DNA of 64,000 bases from Clostridia bacterium (GTDB taxonomy: Bacteria > Bacillota > Clostridia > Acetivibrionales > DSM-2933), in NCBI GenBank assembly GCA_026418275.1, contig JAOABQ010000084.1, positions 62,001 through 126,000 on the forward strand. Reading direction: 5' to 3'. Position numbers and translations under genes: made by a program. Positions 1-7,542 of the stretch are shown piece after piece; positions within the stretch are counted from its first letter, which is position 1, and every line of letters begins with the position of its first letter. The notes under the pieces were generated by a model that did not search any database, was not told the DNA's origin, and was given only the letters and a program-made list of their open reading frames with translations.

Positions 1-670
1 TAGCAGCCAGAGTCCTTCTACCGATCAGCAGGTTATAGGAAGCATCTGCTGTTTCATACGATTTTGCAGTTCCGGTTGCCACCGGGGTAGTCATATCATC
101 AATATATACTTTTACGCCATTAGGGTCGGTACTTCCATCCCATGTACATAAAATATGGTGCCACTGACCATCACAAACATTTTTTTGGTTCGCATAAACA
201 TTAAATCTAAAGGTGCCAGATGCATCAGATGATGTAAAGTCTACTGCACCTGAATCAGCAATGATATTAATCCCCGTTCCATTTTTTGACGGGTCAATAG
301 CATTATCCAATACCGTAATATTATTGGGAGGAAGACCGTTTCTCCTAAACCTAAATTCAATACTTTTTTTACCTTTTGGTAAAACTTGATTTCCGAAACT
401 TATGTAATTACTAGTCCCGTTAAATCTTCGAAACGTATCCGAACCTTCCGTAATGGTAGTAAAACCTGCAGTAGCCGTACCATTGATTCCTCCACTCGTT
501 ATAGAATCAATAACAGTACTGCCTGAATCACTATTAAAAGAATAACTGTGCACTGGTGTAAAACTCCCTGAAGGACTAGCACTAATGTTAATGATTGTGC
601 TGAAAACAATGGATGAAATTAAACACACTGCAATAAAAATGCCGATACCTACTTTAAAACCTTTTTTCAT
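1..670 (-). CDS. Secreted LamG/concanavalin A-like lectin-fold protein, 3' part beyond window
   Basis: The minus-strand reading frame starts with ATG at 670 and stays open to the window edge (223 codons visible). A GGAGG ribosome binding site lies about 10 nt upstream. The N terminus has a lysine pair and a long hydrophobic stretch (about residues 8-30), a typical signal peptide. From about residue 40 it reads as a LamG/ConA-like jelly-roll: the 'HSYSFN' opening, 'FNGTSNYISFG', 'IEFRFRR' and the hallmark 'DGQWHHILCTWDG' followed by 'VKVYIDD'. Such domains bind glycans or proteins outside the cell; the enzymatic part, if any, would lie downstream and is not visible. The protein is probably surface-located or secreted. 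The fold is a confident call; the function is not. Confidence 0.8.
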   Translation of the reverse strand, partial: MKKGFKVGIGIFIAVCLISSIVFSTIINISASPSGSFTPVHSYSFNSDSGSTVIDSITSGGINGTATAGFTTITEGSDTFRRFNGTSNYISFGNQVLPKGKKSIEFRFRRNGLPPNNITVLDNAIDPSKNGTGINIIADSGAVDFTSSDASGTFRFNVYANQKNVCDGQWHHILCTWDGSTDPNGVKVYIDDMTTPVATGTAKSYETADASYNLLIGRRTLAA

Positions 671-1115
671 TAATTATCGCCTCCGAAATAAAATAGTATG
701 GATTGAAATTTTTGAATAAAAAAATGATTATTAATATAGCTTGAAACAAGAAGTACTATGAAAGGGATATTAAGAATGTATAACTATCTGTAATAACTGA
801 AATAATCTTATCACTAAAGTAATATTATGTCAATTATATAAAGTTAGAATTGTATAGATATGGTAATAAGCAATGTAGAGATGTTATAGGTAAATAAAAG
901 GGATATCTATAGAAATTACCAAAAATATAATAGCAGTATATCATATTTTAGGTTAAAACATTTGCTGCCAAAGGAATAATCTTTATTGTATTTTATTATC
1001 TATAATAAACAAAATATGTTGAAAATGGAGTTTGCTATTTGATATAGTGGATTGAAGAGAGGATTAAAAGTATATCATGAATTATATTGTGTTTATACTT
1101 TTGAAAGGAATGATC
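671..1115. other. Divergent AT-rich intergenic region with a small palindrome
   Basis: This stretch separates the minus-strand LamG gene from the plus-strand epimerase and must carry both promoters. It is very AT-rich and I see no coding frame. A perfect inverted repeat, TTTATTAT at 992-999 and ATAATAAA at 1002-1009 with a 2-nt centre, could be an operator or simply AT-rich chance. No riboswitch signature was recognised. Confidence 0.4.
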
Positions 1116-2057
1116 GTGTTGAAGATTCTTGTTACCGGGGGAGCCGGATTTATTGGAAGATGGCTGGTTAAGAGACTTTTGGATGATAACCACCAAGTTT
1201 GGGTTCTGGATAATTTGGCAAACGGACAGGTAGAAAATATAGAGGCGTTTCTTGAGCACCCTTCACTCAAGGGATTTGTTCAAGGAGACATAAAAGATAC
1301 AAAGGTATTGGAAGAATTGTTTTTAAATCAATTTGAACTGTGCTTCCATCTGGCAGCAAGTATCAATGTGCAGGACAGCATTGATGACCCGAGGACGACT
1401 TTTGAAAATGACGTGTTAGGAACTTTCAATGTCTTGGAGTCTTGTAGGAAATACGGCACCAAGATGGTTTTTATGAGTACCTGTATGGTTTATGACCGGG
1501 CGGGCCAAAATGAAGCTATTGATGAAATGCATCCTACAAAACCTGCTTCACCCTATGCTGGAAGCAAAATTGCAGGGGAAAACCTGGTGCTCTCCTTCTG
1601 GCACGCGTATAAACTTCCAGTTGTAGTAGTTAGGCCTTTTAACACCTATGGACCTTTCCAAAAGTCATCGGGTGAAGGCGGAGTAGTAGCCATATTTATT
1701 CAAAGGGAACTTAGCCGGCTGCCTTTAAATATTTATGGAGATGGAATGCAAACCAGAGACTTGCTTTATGTAGAAGACTGCGCTGAATTTTTGATGAAGG
1801 CAGGTTTCTCAAAAGCTGCTGAGGGTGAGATTATCAATGCGGGCAGCGGAAGGGATATCAGCATCAATCAGCTTGCCTTTTTAATAGCTGGTAACGAGGA
1901 AAAGATAAAACATGTACCCCATATCCACCCTCAAAGTGAAATACAAAAGCTTCTTTGTAGTAGTAAAAAGGCTGAAGATCTTCTTGGGTGGGAAGCTAAA
2001 ACAACATTGGAGGAAGGTATTGCAAGGACAAGAGAGTGGATTATAAATAGAAAATAA
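1116..2057 (+). CDS. NAD-dependent epimerase/dehydratase (extended SDR)
   Basis: An extended short-chain dehydrogenase/reductase of the UDP-glucose 4-epimerase / dTDP-glucose dehydratase type, acting on nucleotide sugars in the cytoplasm. Seen in sequence: the Rossmann dinucleotide motif TGGAGFIG near the N terminus, an acidic residue ending strand 2 (VLDNLANG), the catalytic YxxxK as SPYAGSKIAGE, and the substrate-side RPFNTYGP. Total length is about 313 residues, normal for the family. Start choice: AAAGGA at 1105-1110 is well placed for GTG 1116 or TTG 1119; an in-frame ATG at 1077 has no good ribosome binding site. The exact substrate cannot be read from sequence. It stands alone, followed by a strong hairpin shared with the convergent peptidase gene; a role in surface polysaccharide sugars is inference. 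Confidence 0.85.
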   Translation: MLKILVTGGAGFIGRWLVKRLLDDNHQVWVLDNLANGQVENIEAFLEHPSLKGFVQGDIKDTKVLEELFLNQFELCFHLAASINVQDSIDDPRTTFENDVLGTFNVLESCRKYGTKMVFMSTCMVYDRAGQNEAIDEMHPTKPASPYAGSKIAGENLVLSFWHAYKLPVVVVRPFNTYGPFQKSSGEGGVVAIFIQRELSRLPLNIYGDGMQTRDLLYVEDCAEFLMKAGFSKAAEGEIINAGSGRDISINQLAFLIAGNEEKIKHVPHIHPQSEIQKLLCSSKKAEDLLGWEAKTTLEEGIARTREWIINRK

Positions 2058-2070
2058 AAAATCTTTCAAT

Positions 2071-2114
2071 TCATAAACAGGGGAGGCTATCACCGATGGC
2101 CTCCCCTGTTTATG
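2071..2114. terminator. Strong hairpin between convergent genes
   Basis: A perfect 17-bp stem pairs 2071-2087 (TCATAAACAGGGGAGGC) with 2098-2114 (its exact complement) around a 10-nt loop. It sits between the stop of the plus-strand epimerase and the stop of the minus-strand peptidase. On the minus strand it is followed by an A/T stretch containing six consecutive T, so it is a good terminator for the peptidase and probably works in both directions. Confidence 0.85.
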
Positions 2115-2149
2115 AAGGTATATTTTCAATCCAAGTACACCTTATGCGA

Positions 2150-4306
2150 TTATATTTTCTTCCAGATTACATTCAATGTACTTACAGGGTCCCATGCGGA
2201 ATTTGATGTATGGGCCATGATACATTCATAGTTATTACCCTGGTAACTAACCCTGTTGCCCGCTGCATAGGCATAGGAATTGGAATCCCATGCCGGATAG
2301 CCATTTGGATCTGTAGGTATAGGTGTTGGCTTTACGGTTTGGGTGGGTGTGGGGGTAGGTGTATGTGTTACGGTAATGATATTTATGGGAGGATAGTTTT
2401 CCGGTGTGGTGTTTATATGTTGTACAACAATTAAAATATCACTCATATTAATGGCCCCATCCTTATCCAAATCACTGCCGGATATGTATTTATCATCTCC
2501 ATTGACGGAATTAAATCCTTTAACCACTTCCATGATATCCGACATATTGATGGCATTGTCCTGGATGCCCTCCGTTAGGATGTCACCTGCCCACATGCCA
2601 ACCGGTTCATTTTTCGTTCCTAAGCCTATATCAGATACTACTTTTACGCCGGCTGCTGTCCTGGACAAATAATTGGCTTTGCCTATTTTTATAGTATAGC
2701 CGGAAGAACTTCCGGGAATACTTTTAATTTCAAAGTATCCTGCGGTATCCGTCAAGGCTGATTTGCCTGCTTCCATAATTTCTACTTTAAAGCCTGCTTT
2801 GATATTGGCATCGCTGGAAATCAAATCTGGATTAATGTAGCCGGATATTTTGTATCCCTCTTGTGTAGGCGTAGGTGTGGGTGTGGCTGTAGGTGTATAA
2901 GTCGGAGTGGATGTGGGTGTAGTATCGGTTACCGGATAGGCAAGGTGCGCTGCTGTACCAATGGAGGCTTTAAGTACATTGGTAAAGAAGGGCATGTTCA
3001 AAGTGCTTAGCTTATCGTTGGGGGTGTGGTAATATTTGCTAAAGTCGCCCTCGATTGCTAATGCAGCCGGAATACCCTTTGCCCAGAAAGAAGCATGGTC
3101 ACTCCTGGATTCGCCGCTGTTTTCAATTGAAACAGTCACACCGCTGCTTAATCCGTAAGTTTTTACAACATCCGAAAAAAGATTGCAGATGGAAAGATCC
3201 TGGGTGTAGGCCGGATTACTTGTAGGCCGTGTATGTAAAGTGATAACACGGCGGTTGACGGTATCTGTTGCAATCATATCCATGTTGTATACAGCAGCTA
3301 CTTTTTCACCGTTCCCTGCAACAAGATTGGCATATGCCTTGCTACCAAAAAGTCCCTGCTCTTCTCCGGTAAACAATACAAAGCGGATGGTTCTTTCAAA
3401 GGAATATTTATTTAAAATTTCTGCAGCCAACATGACGCCTACCGAACCGCTGGCATTATCATCTGCCCCCGGTGCCAAACCTGAAGCCGGCATATCGTCA
3501 TAGTGGGCCGTAATTAAGATAATTTCATCAGGCTTTGTTGTCCCTTTTTTTGAACCGATTATATTTCTACCCGAAGAGGAAGACATGGTCCAATTGTGGT
3601 AGCTGGTTTCAAGACCTAAACCGCGCATGAATTCATAAGCATATTGGGTAGCTTTTTGGATAGGTACTCCCGAATTGGTATTCCGTGTCGTGATGGTATA
3701 GCTGGAGCCGCCGATGGTCACTGGGGTCTCACCGCTTATTTTAGCCGTGTAGCTGTTTACCGTACTTTGCGATACAGAGTTAATCATTTCACCAACCTGA
3801 GAATTATATGTAATTGCGCGATGGGCATGAACCTGGGTTTTCGAAGATGAGAAAATGATAGGCTTATCCTCCAACCAACCGATGTCTAAGCCGATTATAG
3901 CTAAACTTTCAGCCTGCTGCTGACTTCCCCGAATGATAAGACGTAACCCGTCATGATAAAGAATTTTTGCTATTCTATTTGCTTCGGTATAAAGTTTAGT
4001 GTTAAGTCCTGAAGCTAGAATATAAGATTCACCTTCTGTATTGCTGTCGATGATTTTGTATTTCACACGGGAGTTGACAAGCTGAGATACTGTTGCTTTT
4101 ACAATTGCATAATCCAATCCTGCAGCGTCCCTAAAATGGGCATAAACAGGTAAATTCAAAGCATCAATATTTTCTGTTACTTCTACCCGTGCCAGAGCCG
4201 TAGGTTCGGTTTGTGTCCCATAGCCTTGAACGCTGAAGATGCTGAAGACAAAGATAAGCATGATCACAAGATGTAATACTTTCGAAAGACCTTTTTTAAT
4301 GTACAT
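2150..4306 (-). CDS. Secreted M28-family metallopeptidase with dockerin and CBM5/12-like module
   Basis: A secreted zinc aminopeptidase built for attachment to a cohesin-bearing scaffold. Order of parts in 718 residues: signal peptide (about 1-30); M28 catalytic domain (about 210-460) with the zinc-site motifs TAHYDD, PGADDNASGS, FTGEEQGLFGS, YNMDMIATD and YYHTPND all intact; a Thr/Pro linker; a beta-sandwich X-like module; a dockerin (about 565-630) with duplicated loop-helix repeats, the second well kept (DLDKDGAINMSD), the first degenerate (QDNAINMSD); a second Thr/Pro linker; and a C-terminal CBM5/12-like module with conserved tryptophans (YPAWDSNSYAYAAG, YECIMAHTS). Peptidases are a minor but known class of dockerin proteins. 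It is divergent from the cohesin protein next door, with a shared 280-bp promoter region. Confidence 0.9.
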   Translation of the reverse strand: MYIKKGLSKVLHLVIMLIFVFSIFSVQGYGTQTEPTALARVEVTENIDALNLPVYAHFRDAAGLDYAIVKATVSQLVNSRVKYKIIDSNTEGESYILASGLNTKLYTEANRIAKILYHDGLRLIIRGSQQQAESLAIIGLDIGWLEDKPIIFSSSKTQVHAHRAITYNSQVGEMINSVSQSTVNSYTAKISGETPVTIGGSSYTITTRNTNSGVPIQKATQYAYEFMRGLGLETSYHNWTMSSSSGRNIIGSKKGTTKPDEIILITAHYDDMPASGLAPGADDNASGSVGVMLAAEILNKYSFERTIRFVLFTGEEQGLFGSKAYANLVAGNGEKVAAVYNMDMIATDTVNRRVITLHTRPTSNPAYTQDLSICNLFSDVVKTYGLSSGVTVSIENSGESRSDHASFWAKGIPAALAIEGDFSKYYHTPNDKLSTLNMPFFTNVLKASIGTAAHLAYPVTDTTPTSTPTYTPTATPTPTPTQEGYKISGYINPDLISSDANIKAGFKVEIMEAGKSALTDTAGYFEIKSIPGSSSGYTIKIGKANYLSRTAAGVKVVSDIGLGTKNEPVGMWAGDILTEGIQDNAINMSDIMEVVKGFNSVNGDDKYISGSDLDKDGAINMSDILIVVQHINTTPENYPPINIITVTHTPTPTPTQTVKPTPIPTDPNGYPAWDSNSYAYAAGNRVSYQGNNYECIMAHTSNSAWDPVSTLNVIWKKI

Positions 4307-4472
4307 AACTACCCCTCCAATTAATTAAGAATTCTTTTCTAAAAACTCTCCTTCATAAAGCTATATTCGAAAAGATATCTTTTTTTATGTTGTGAAAACA
4401 TAAAATAATTCTCGGCCTTGTTCAAAATGAAAAATGTGACTTCCGGCTAGTAAAAAAGTGACTTTTGTCATC

Positions 4473-4501
4473 TTGTGAAGCGCTTATTAAAAGAATATAA
4501 T
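4473..4501 (+). promoter_or_regulatory. SigmaA-type promoter for the cohesin protein, with embedded palindrome
   Basis: TTGTGA (4473-4478) and TATAAT (4496-4501) are separated by exactly 17 nt and lie about 85 nt upstream of the cohesin gene start. An 8-bp perfect palindrome AAGCGCTT (4479-4486) occupies the spacer next to the -35 box; it resembles the centre of a catabolite-control (cre) site without fully matching the consensus. Direct repeats of GTGACTT occur just upstream (about 4437 and 4458). Binding by a repressor is inference. Confidence 0.55.
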
Positions 4502-4586
4502 TATATATAGGTGGATGGAGTAGGTATTTGTACCTTATATTAGGCAATGTCAAAGAGAAAATGAATTAAAAAAGGGGGAATTTATT

Positions 4587-6953
4587 TTGAAGAGGTTTAC
4601 GAAAACACTTTTAACAAGTTTGCTGCTTGTCGCCTTTTTATTCAGCCAAACTGCTTTTGCAGCTTCAGGAAGCTTCAATTCAGGGTATGCCAGAGTAAAG
4701 GACGACCACGGCAACACCATGGCTCAAGCAACTAAGGTTGTGCTTGATTCTCCGGTTAAGGGAGCAATTAATTATGCCGGAGATATTGACTATTTTACTT
4801 TTACTCCGAAAAAAGCGGGTAAGTACTTTATCGGTACAAAAGGGAATACAAATACCTTTGGCAATTTGTATAACAAGACTGGTAAAATACTTGCGTATAA
4901 TGATGATTACGAGCAAGGGAATTTTGGCATTGTTTATGCTCTGGATGCAAATCAAAAATACTATATTGGGGTAAAGCATTCTAATGCATCCGGTACTGGA
5001 GCATATGTGTTTGTAGTGAATAAATACACGGCACTTCCTACATCAACACCGACCTATACACCAACAAACACACCAACAAACACACCAACAAACACACCAA
5101 CAAACACACCAACAAACACACCAACAAACACACCAACACCAACCGACATTCCCACTGACACACCTATACCAACCAATACGCCAATGGATACACCTACACC
5201 TACTCCTACTCCTACACCTAAGCCGACTTCTAGTTCCTATGTAACCATGGACCTGGATAAAACCAATGCTGCACTTGGAGATATCATTACCGCTTCTATA
5301 AGGGTAAATGACATGTATAATTTTTATAATACGCAAATCAATATCAAATACGATCCCAATGTATTGCAGCCTGTTGACCTGATTACAGGGGTGCCTTACA
5401 ACAATGCTACAAAACCTGCTATAGGAGATATATTGATCAATCCCGAGTACTCAATTGTATATGTAGCTAGGAATGACATTGAAAAGGGAATACTGAACTT
5501 TGGAAAGTGTTACGCAGATCCGGCTAAATTTAAAGCGGACGGACAACCTGAGAATACGGGAACGATTGCTAAAATCGGATTTAAGGTAATCAAGCCGGCT
5601 GCTTCAGTTACAAGTATAAAGTTTGAGGACACAATTACAATGCCGGGTGCTCTTACGGGTACATATATGTTTAATTGGGACTTCATGCAGATCATGGATT
5701 ACTCTGTAATACAGCCTCAGCCTATCGAAATTTCGGAACCGGAAAATACACCCACGCCGACCGCTACACCAATGGATACTCCAACACCTACACCCACACC
5801 TATACCGACGGGGAGCTCCTATGTAACAATAGACTTAAATAAAACCAGCGCTTTCGTTGGAGATATTATCACTGCTTATATAAAGGTAAATAATATCGAA
5901 AATATTTCAGCCACACAGATTAATATTAAGTATGATCCCAAAGTTTTACAAGCTGTCAATCCGGTTACCGGAGTACCATACGGTAACAGTACCAAACCTT
6001 TGCAAGGGAATATACTTGCGAATGAGGATTACTCTATCTATTATACGGCTGTCAATGATGTTGAAAAAGGAATCATTAACTTTGGAAAAGCTTACTTGGA
6101 ATGTGAAAGGTATAAAGCAGACGGGGTACCGGAAAATACCGGAGTGCTTGCAGTAATAGGATTTAAGATCTTGAGCTCTTCTGCAAGATACACGGACATC
6201 CGCTTTGGGGATACGCCTACCATGCCGGGTGCTATTTCAGGTACATTAATGTTTGATTGGGACAACAAGCTTTTAACAAATTATTCTGTGATACAGCCTG
6301 TGACAATTGGAATTCCGGAACCTGTCGATACGCCTACACCTACACCGACTCAGCTACCGACGGATACACCAACTCCAACACAATTGCCGACAGATACACC
6401 AACTCAATTGCCTACAAACACACCAACACCCACACCTGACAATACATTAAGTTACATAACATTAGACTTTGATAAGTCGACAGCAAACGTAGGAGATATC
6501 GTTAAGGCAACAGTAAGAGTGAACAATATAGCAAATTTATCCGGTTTTCATTTTAATTTAAAATACGATCCGATTGTGTTACAGCCGGTAAATCCGGTTA
6601 CAGGTGTTCCATATACGAATTCCACTCATCCCATGGGAGAATTAATAAGAAATCCTAAATATGACCCTATTGGAATTGCAGCACATGATATAGGCAAAGG
6701 GATCATCAATTGTGGCAGGCATTACTTAAACCTAACTCTTTATAAAGAAGATGGTATACCTGAAACTACCGGGACATTGGCTGTTATTGGCTTTAAGGTT
6801 TTAAAGCAGGTCCCACTAGGCTCTGCTGTTCGCTTCACAGACACCGTGAGTATGCCCGGAGCAATAAACGGAACCCTTCTATTTAACTGGGACGCAGGGC
6901 AACTATTTAACTATAGTGTATATCAGCCTCCCATTTTTGCAAATCTCAAATAA
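4587..6953 (+). CDS. Secreted scaffoldin-like protein: PPC domain plus three cohesin domains
   Basis: A 788-residue secreted protein. After a signal peptide (1-25, ending in AFA-A) comes a PPC (bacterial pre-peptidase C-terminal) domain at about 30-150, with the typical GDIDYFTF and YYIGV patterns. Three cohesin domains follow (about 215-385, 410-580, 620-785), each beginning with a 'DxxxxxxGDIITA' strand and carrying the 'INIKYDP' and 'TGVPY' motifs; they look closest to type II cohesins. Pro/Thr linkers separate them. No SLH domain, sortase signal or cellulose-binding module is seen, so it is either free or attached through PPC or a partner. An RBS (AAAGGGGG) precedes the ATG. Next to a dockerin peptidase transcribed the other way; whether these cohesins bind that dockerin is untested. 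Confidence 0.88.
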   Translation: MKRFTKTLLTSLLLVAFLFSQTAFAASGSFNSGYARVKDDHGNTMAQATKVVLDSPVKGAINYAGDIDYFTFTPKKAGKYFIGTKGNTNTFGNLYNKTGKILAYNDDYEQGNFGIVYALDANQKYYIGVKHSNASGTGAYVFVVNKYTALPTSTPTYTPTNTPTNTPTNTPTNTPTNTPTNTPTPTDIPTDTPIPTNTPMDTPTPTPTPTPKPTSSSYVTMDLDKTNAALGDIITASIRVNDMYNFYNTQINIKYDPNVLQPVDLITGVPYNNATKPAIGDILINPEYSIVYVARNDIEKGILNFGKCYADPAKFKADGQPENTGTIAKIGFKVIKPAASVTSIKFEDTITMPGALTGTYMFNWDFMQIMDYSVIQPQPIEISEPENTPTPTATPMDTPTPTPTPIPTGSSYVTIDLNKTSAFVGDIITAYIKVNNIENISATQINIKYDPKVLQAVNPVTGVPYGNSTKPLQGNILANEDYSIYYTAVNDVEKGIINFGKAYLECERYKADGVPENTGVLAVIGFKILSSSARYTDIRFGDTPTMPGAISGTLMFDWDNKLLTNYSVIQPVTIGIPEPVDTPTPTPTQLPTDTPTPTQLPTDTPTQLPTNTPTPTPDNTLSYITLDFDKSTANVGDIVKATVRVNNIANLSGFHFNLKYDPIVLQPVNPVTGVPYTNSTHPMGELIRNPKYDPIGIAAHDIGKGIINCGRHYLNLTLYKEDGIPETTGTLAVIGFKVLKQVPLGSAVRFTDTVSMPGAINGTLLFNWDAGQLFNYSVYQPPIFANLK
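5058..5129 (+). repeat. 12-bp tandem repeat encoding the Thr-Pro-Thr-Asn linker
   Basis: Six perfect head-to-tail copies of ACACCAACAAAC, in frame, encode TPTN units in the linker between the PPC domain and the first cohesin. Perfect 12-bp units can change copy number by slippage without breaking the frame, so linker length may vary between strains. Confidence 0.9.
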
Positions 6954-6990
6954 TAAGGCAAAAAGTGCATAACGGATAAAGTAAAATCGT

Positions 6991-7040
6991 AATGGCTCAT
7001 ATTAGGATGCAAAATTTCCCAATATGAGCCATTAAATTTT
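6991..7040 (+). terminator. Rho-independent terminator after the cohesin gene
   Basis: A 13-bp perfect stem (AATGGCTCATATT at 6991-7003 with its complement at 7021-7033) followed by AAATTTT. It ends the cohesin transcript just before the flagellar promoter. Confidence 0.75.
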
Positions 7041-7042
7041 AC

Positions 7043-7069
7043 TAAACTTTTCATAGATTAAGCCGATAA
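7043..7069 (+). promoter_or_regulatory. Sigma-28 (SigD/FliA) flagellar promoter
   Basis: TAAA (7043-7046), 15 nt, then GCCGATAA (7062-7069) is an exact match to the sigma-28 class promoter consensus. It lies about 50 nt upstream of flaG and so drives the late flagellar operon flaG-fliD-fliS-flgN-like. Confidence 0.85.
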
Positions 7070-7117
7070 ATTTAATAGGAACCTTGTGAAATTGTTTCAG
7101 TGCATGGAGGGATTGTT

Positions 7118-7537
7118 ATGAAAATAGATGGCATGGATGCTCCCGGAGTCACGTATTCTAAAGTTTCAGGCTCAAACAGCAGCGAGCTTAAAGAGGATTA
7201 CGCTCCTTCACAGCAAGTGAAAGTGAATACAGGTGAAAATAAAGAGTTTCAATCTATAGATAACAAAAACCTTTCTCAAATCTCAAGTTATGAAAAAAAG
7301 GAACTTCCTATCGCGGAAAAAGTTGTCATTGATGCCATAGAGCGTGCAAATAAAGCAATTATGGGAGCTAACCGTAAGTTTGAATTTTCTATTCATGAAA
7401 AGACAAAACAAATTATGATTAAGGTAATCGATTCAGATACAAACGAAATCATTCGTGAAATACCACCGGAAAAAACGCTGGATATGGTTGCGAAAATGTG
7501 GGAAATGGCAGGGATTGTGGTGGATGAAAGGAGGTAG
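7118..7537 (+). CDS. flaG: Flagellar protein FlaG
   Basis: A 139-residue FlaG-family protein. The N-terminal half is low-complexity and variable, as usual. The conserved C-terminal part (about 65-139) contains 'FSIHEKTKQIMIKVID' and 'IIREIPPEKTLDMVAKM', the family hallmark. FlaG proteins influence filament length and are usually encoded beside fliD. Start: GGAGG at 7106-7110 gives good spacing to ATG 7118; an upstream in-frame GTG at 7100 would place the RBS inside the gene. The stop is 3 nt before the fliD start codon, whose RBS lies at the end of flaG, so the two are translationally close. Controlled by the sigma-28 promoter at 7043-7069. Confidence 0.9.
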   Translation: MKIDGMDAPGVTYSKVSGSNSSELKEDYAPSQQVKVNTGENKEFQSIDNKNLSQISSYEKKELPIAEKVVIDAIERANKAIMGANRKFEFSIHEKTKQIMIKVIDSDTNEIIREIPPEKTLDMVAKMWEMAGIVVDERR

Positions 7538-7542
7538 CTTTT

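Noticed and set aside
671-1115. Riboswitch (for example cyclic di-GMP) upstream of the surface-protein genes
   Set aside because: None of the conserved core sequences of known riboswitch classes could be found in the gap, only AT-rich sequence and one short palindrome.
5058-5129. Regular short repeats that could suggest a CRISPR array
   Set aside because: The units are 12 bp, directly adjacent, without spacers, and in frame with a protein linker.
5043-5336. A minus-strand frame rich in Cys, Val and Trp with regular repeats
   Set aside because: It is the antisense shadow of the Thr-Pro-Thr-Asn linker repeat of the cohesin protein; it has no ribosome binding site and its periodicity comes from the 12-bp repeat.
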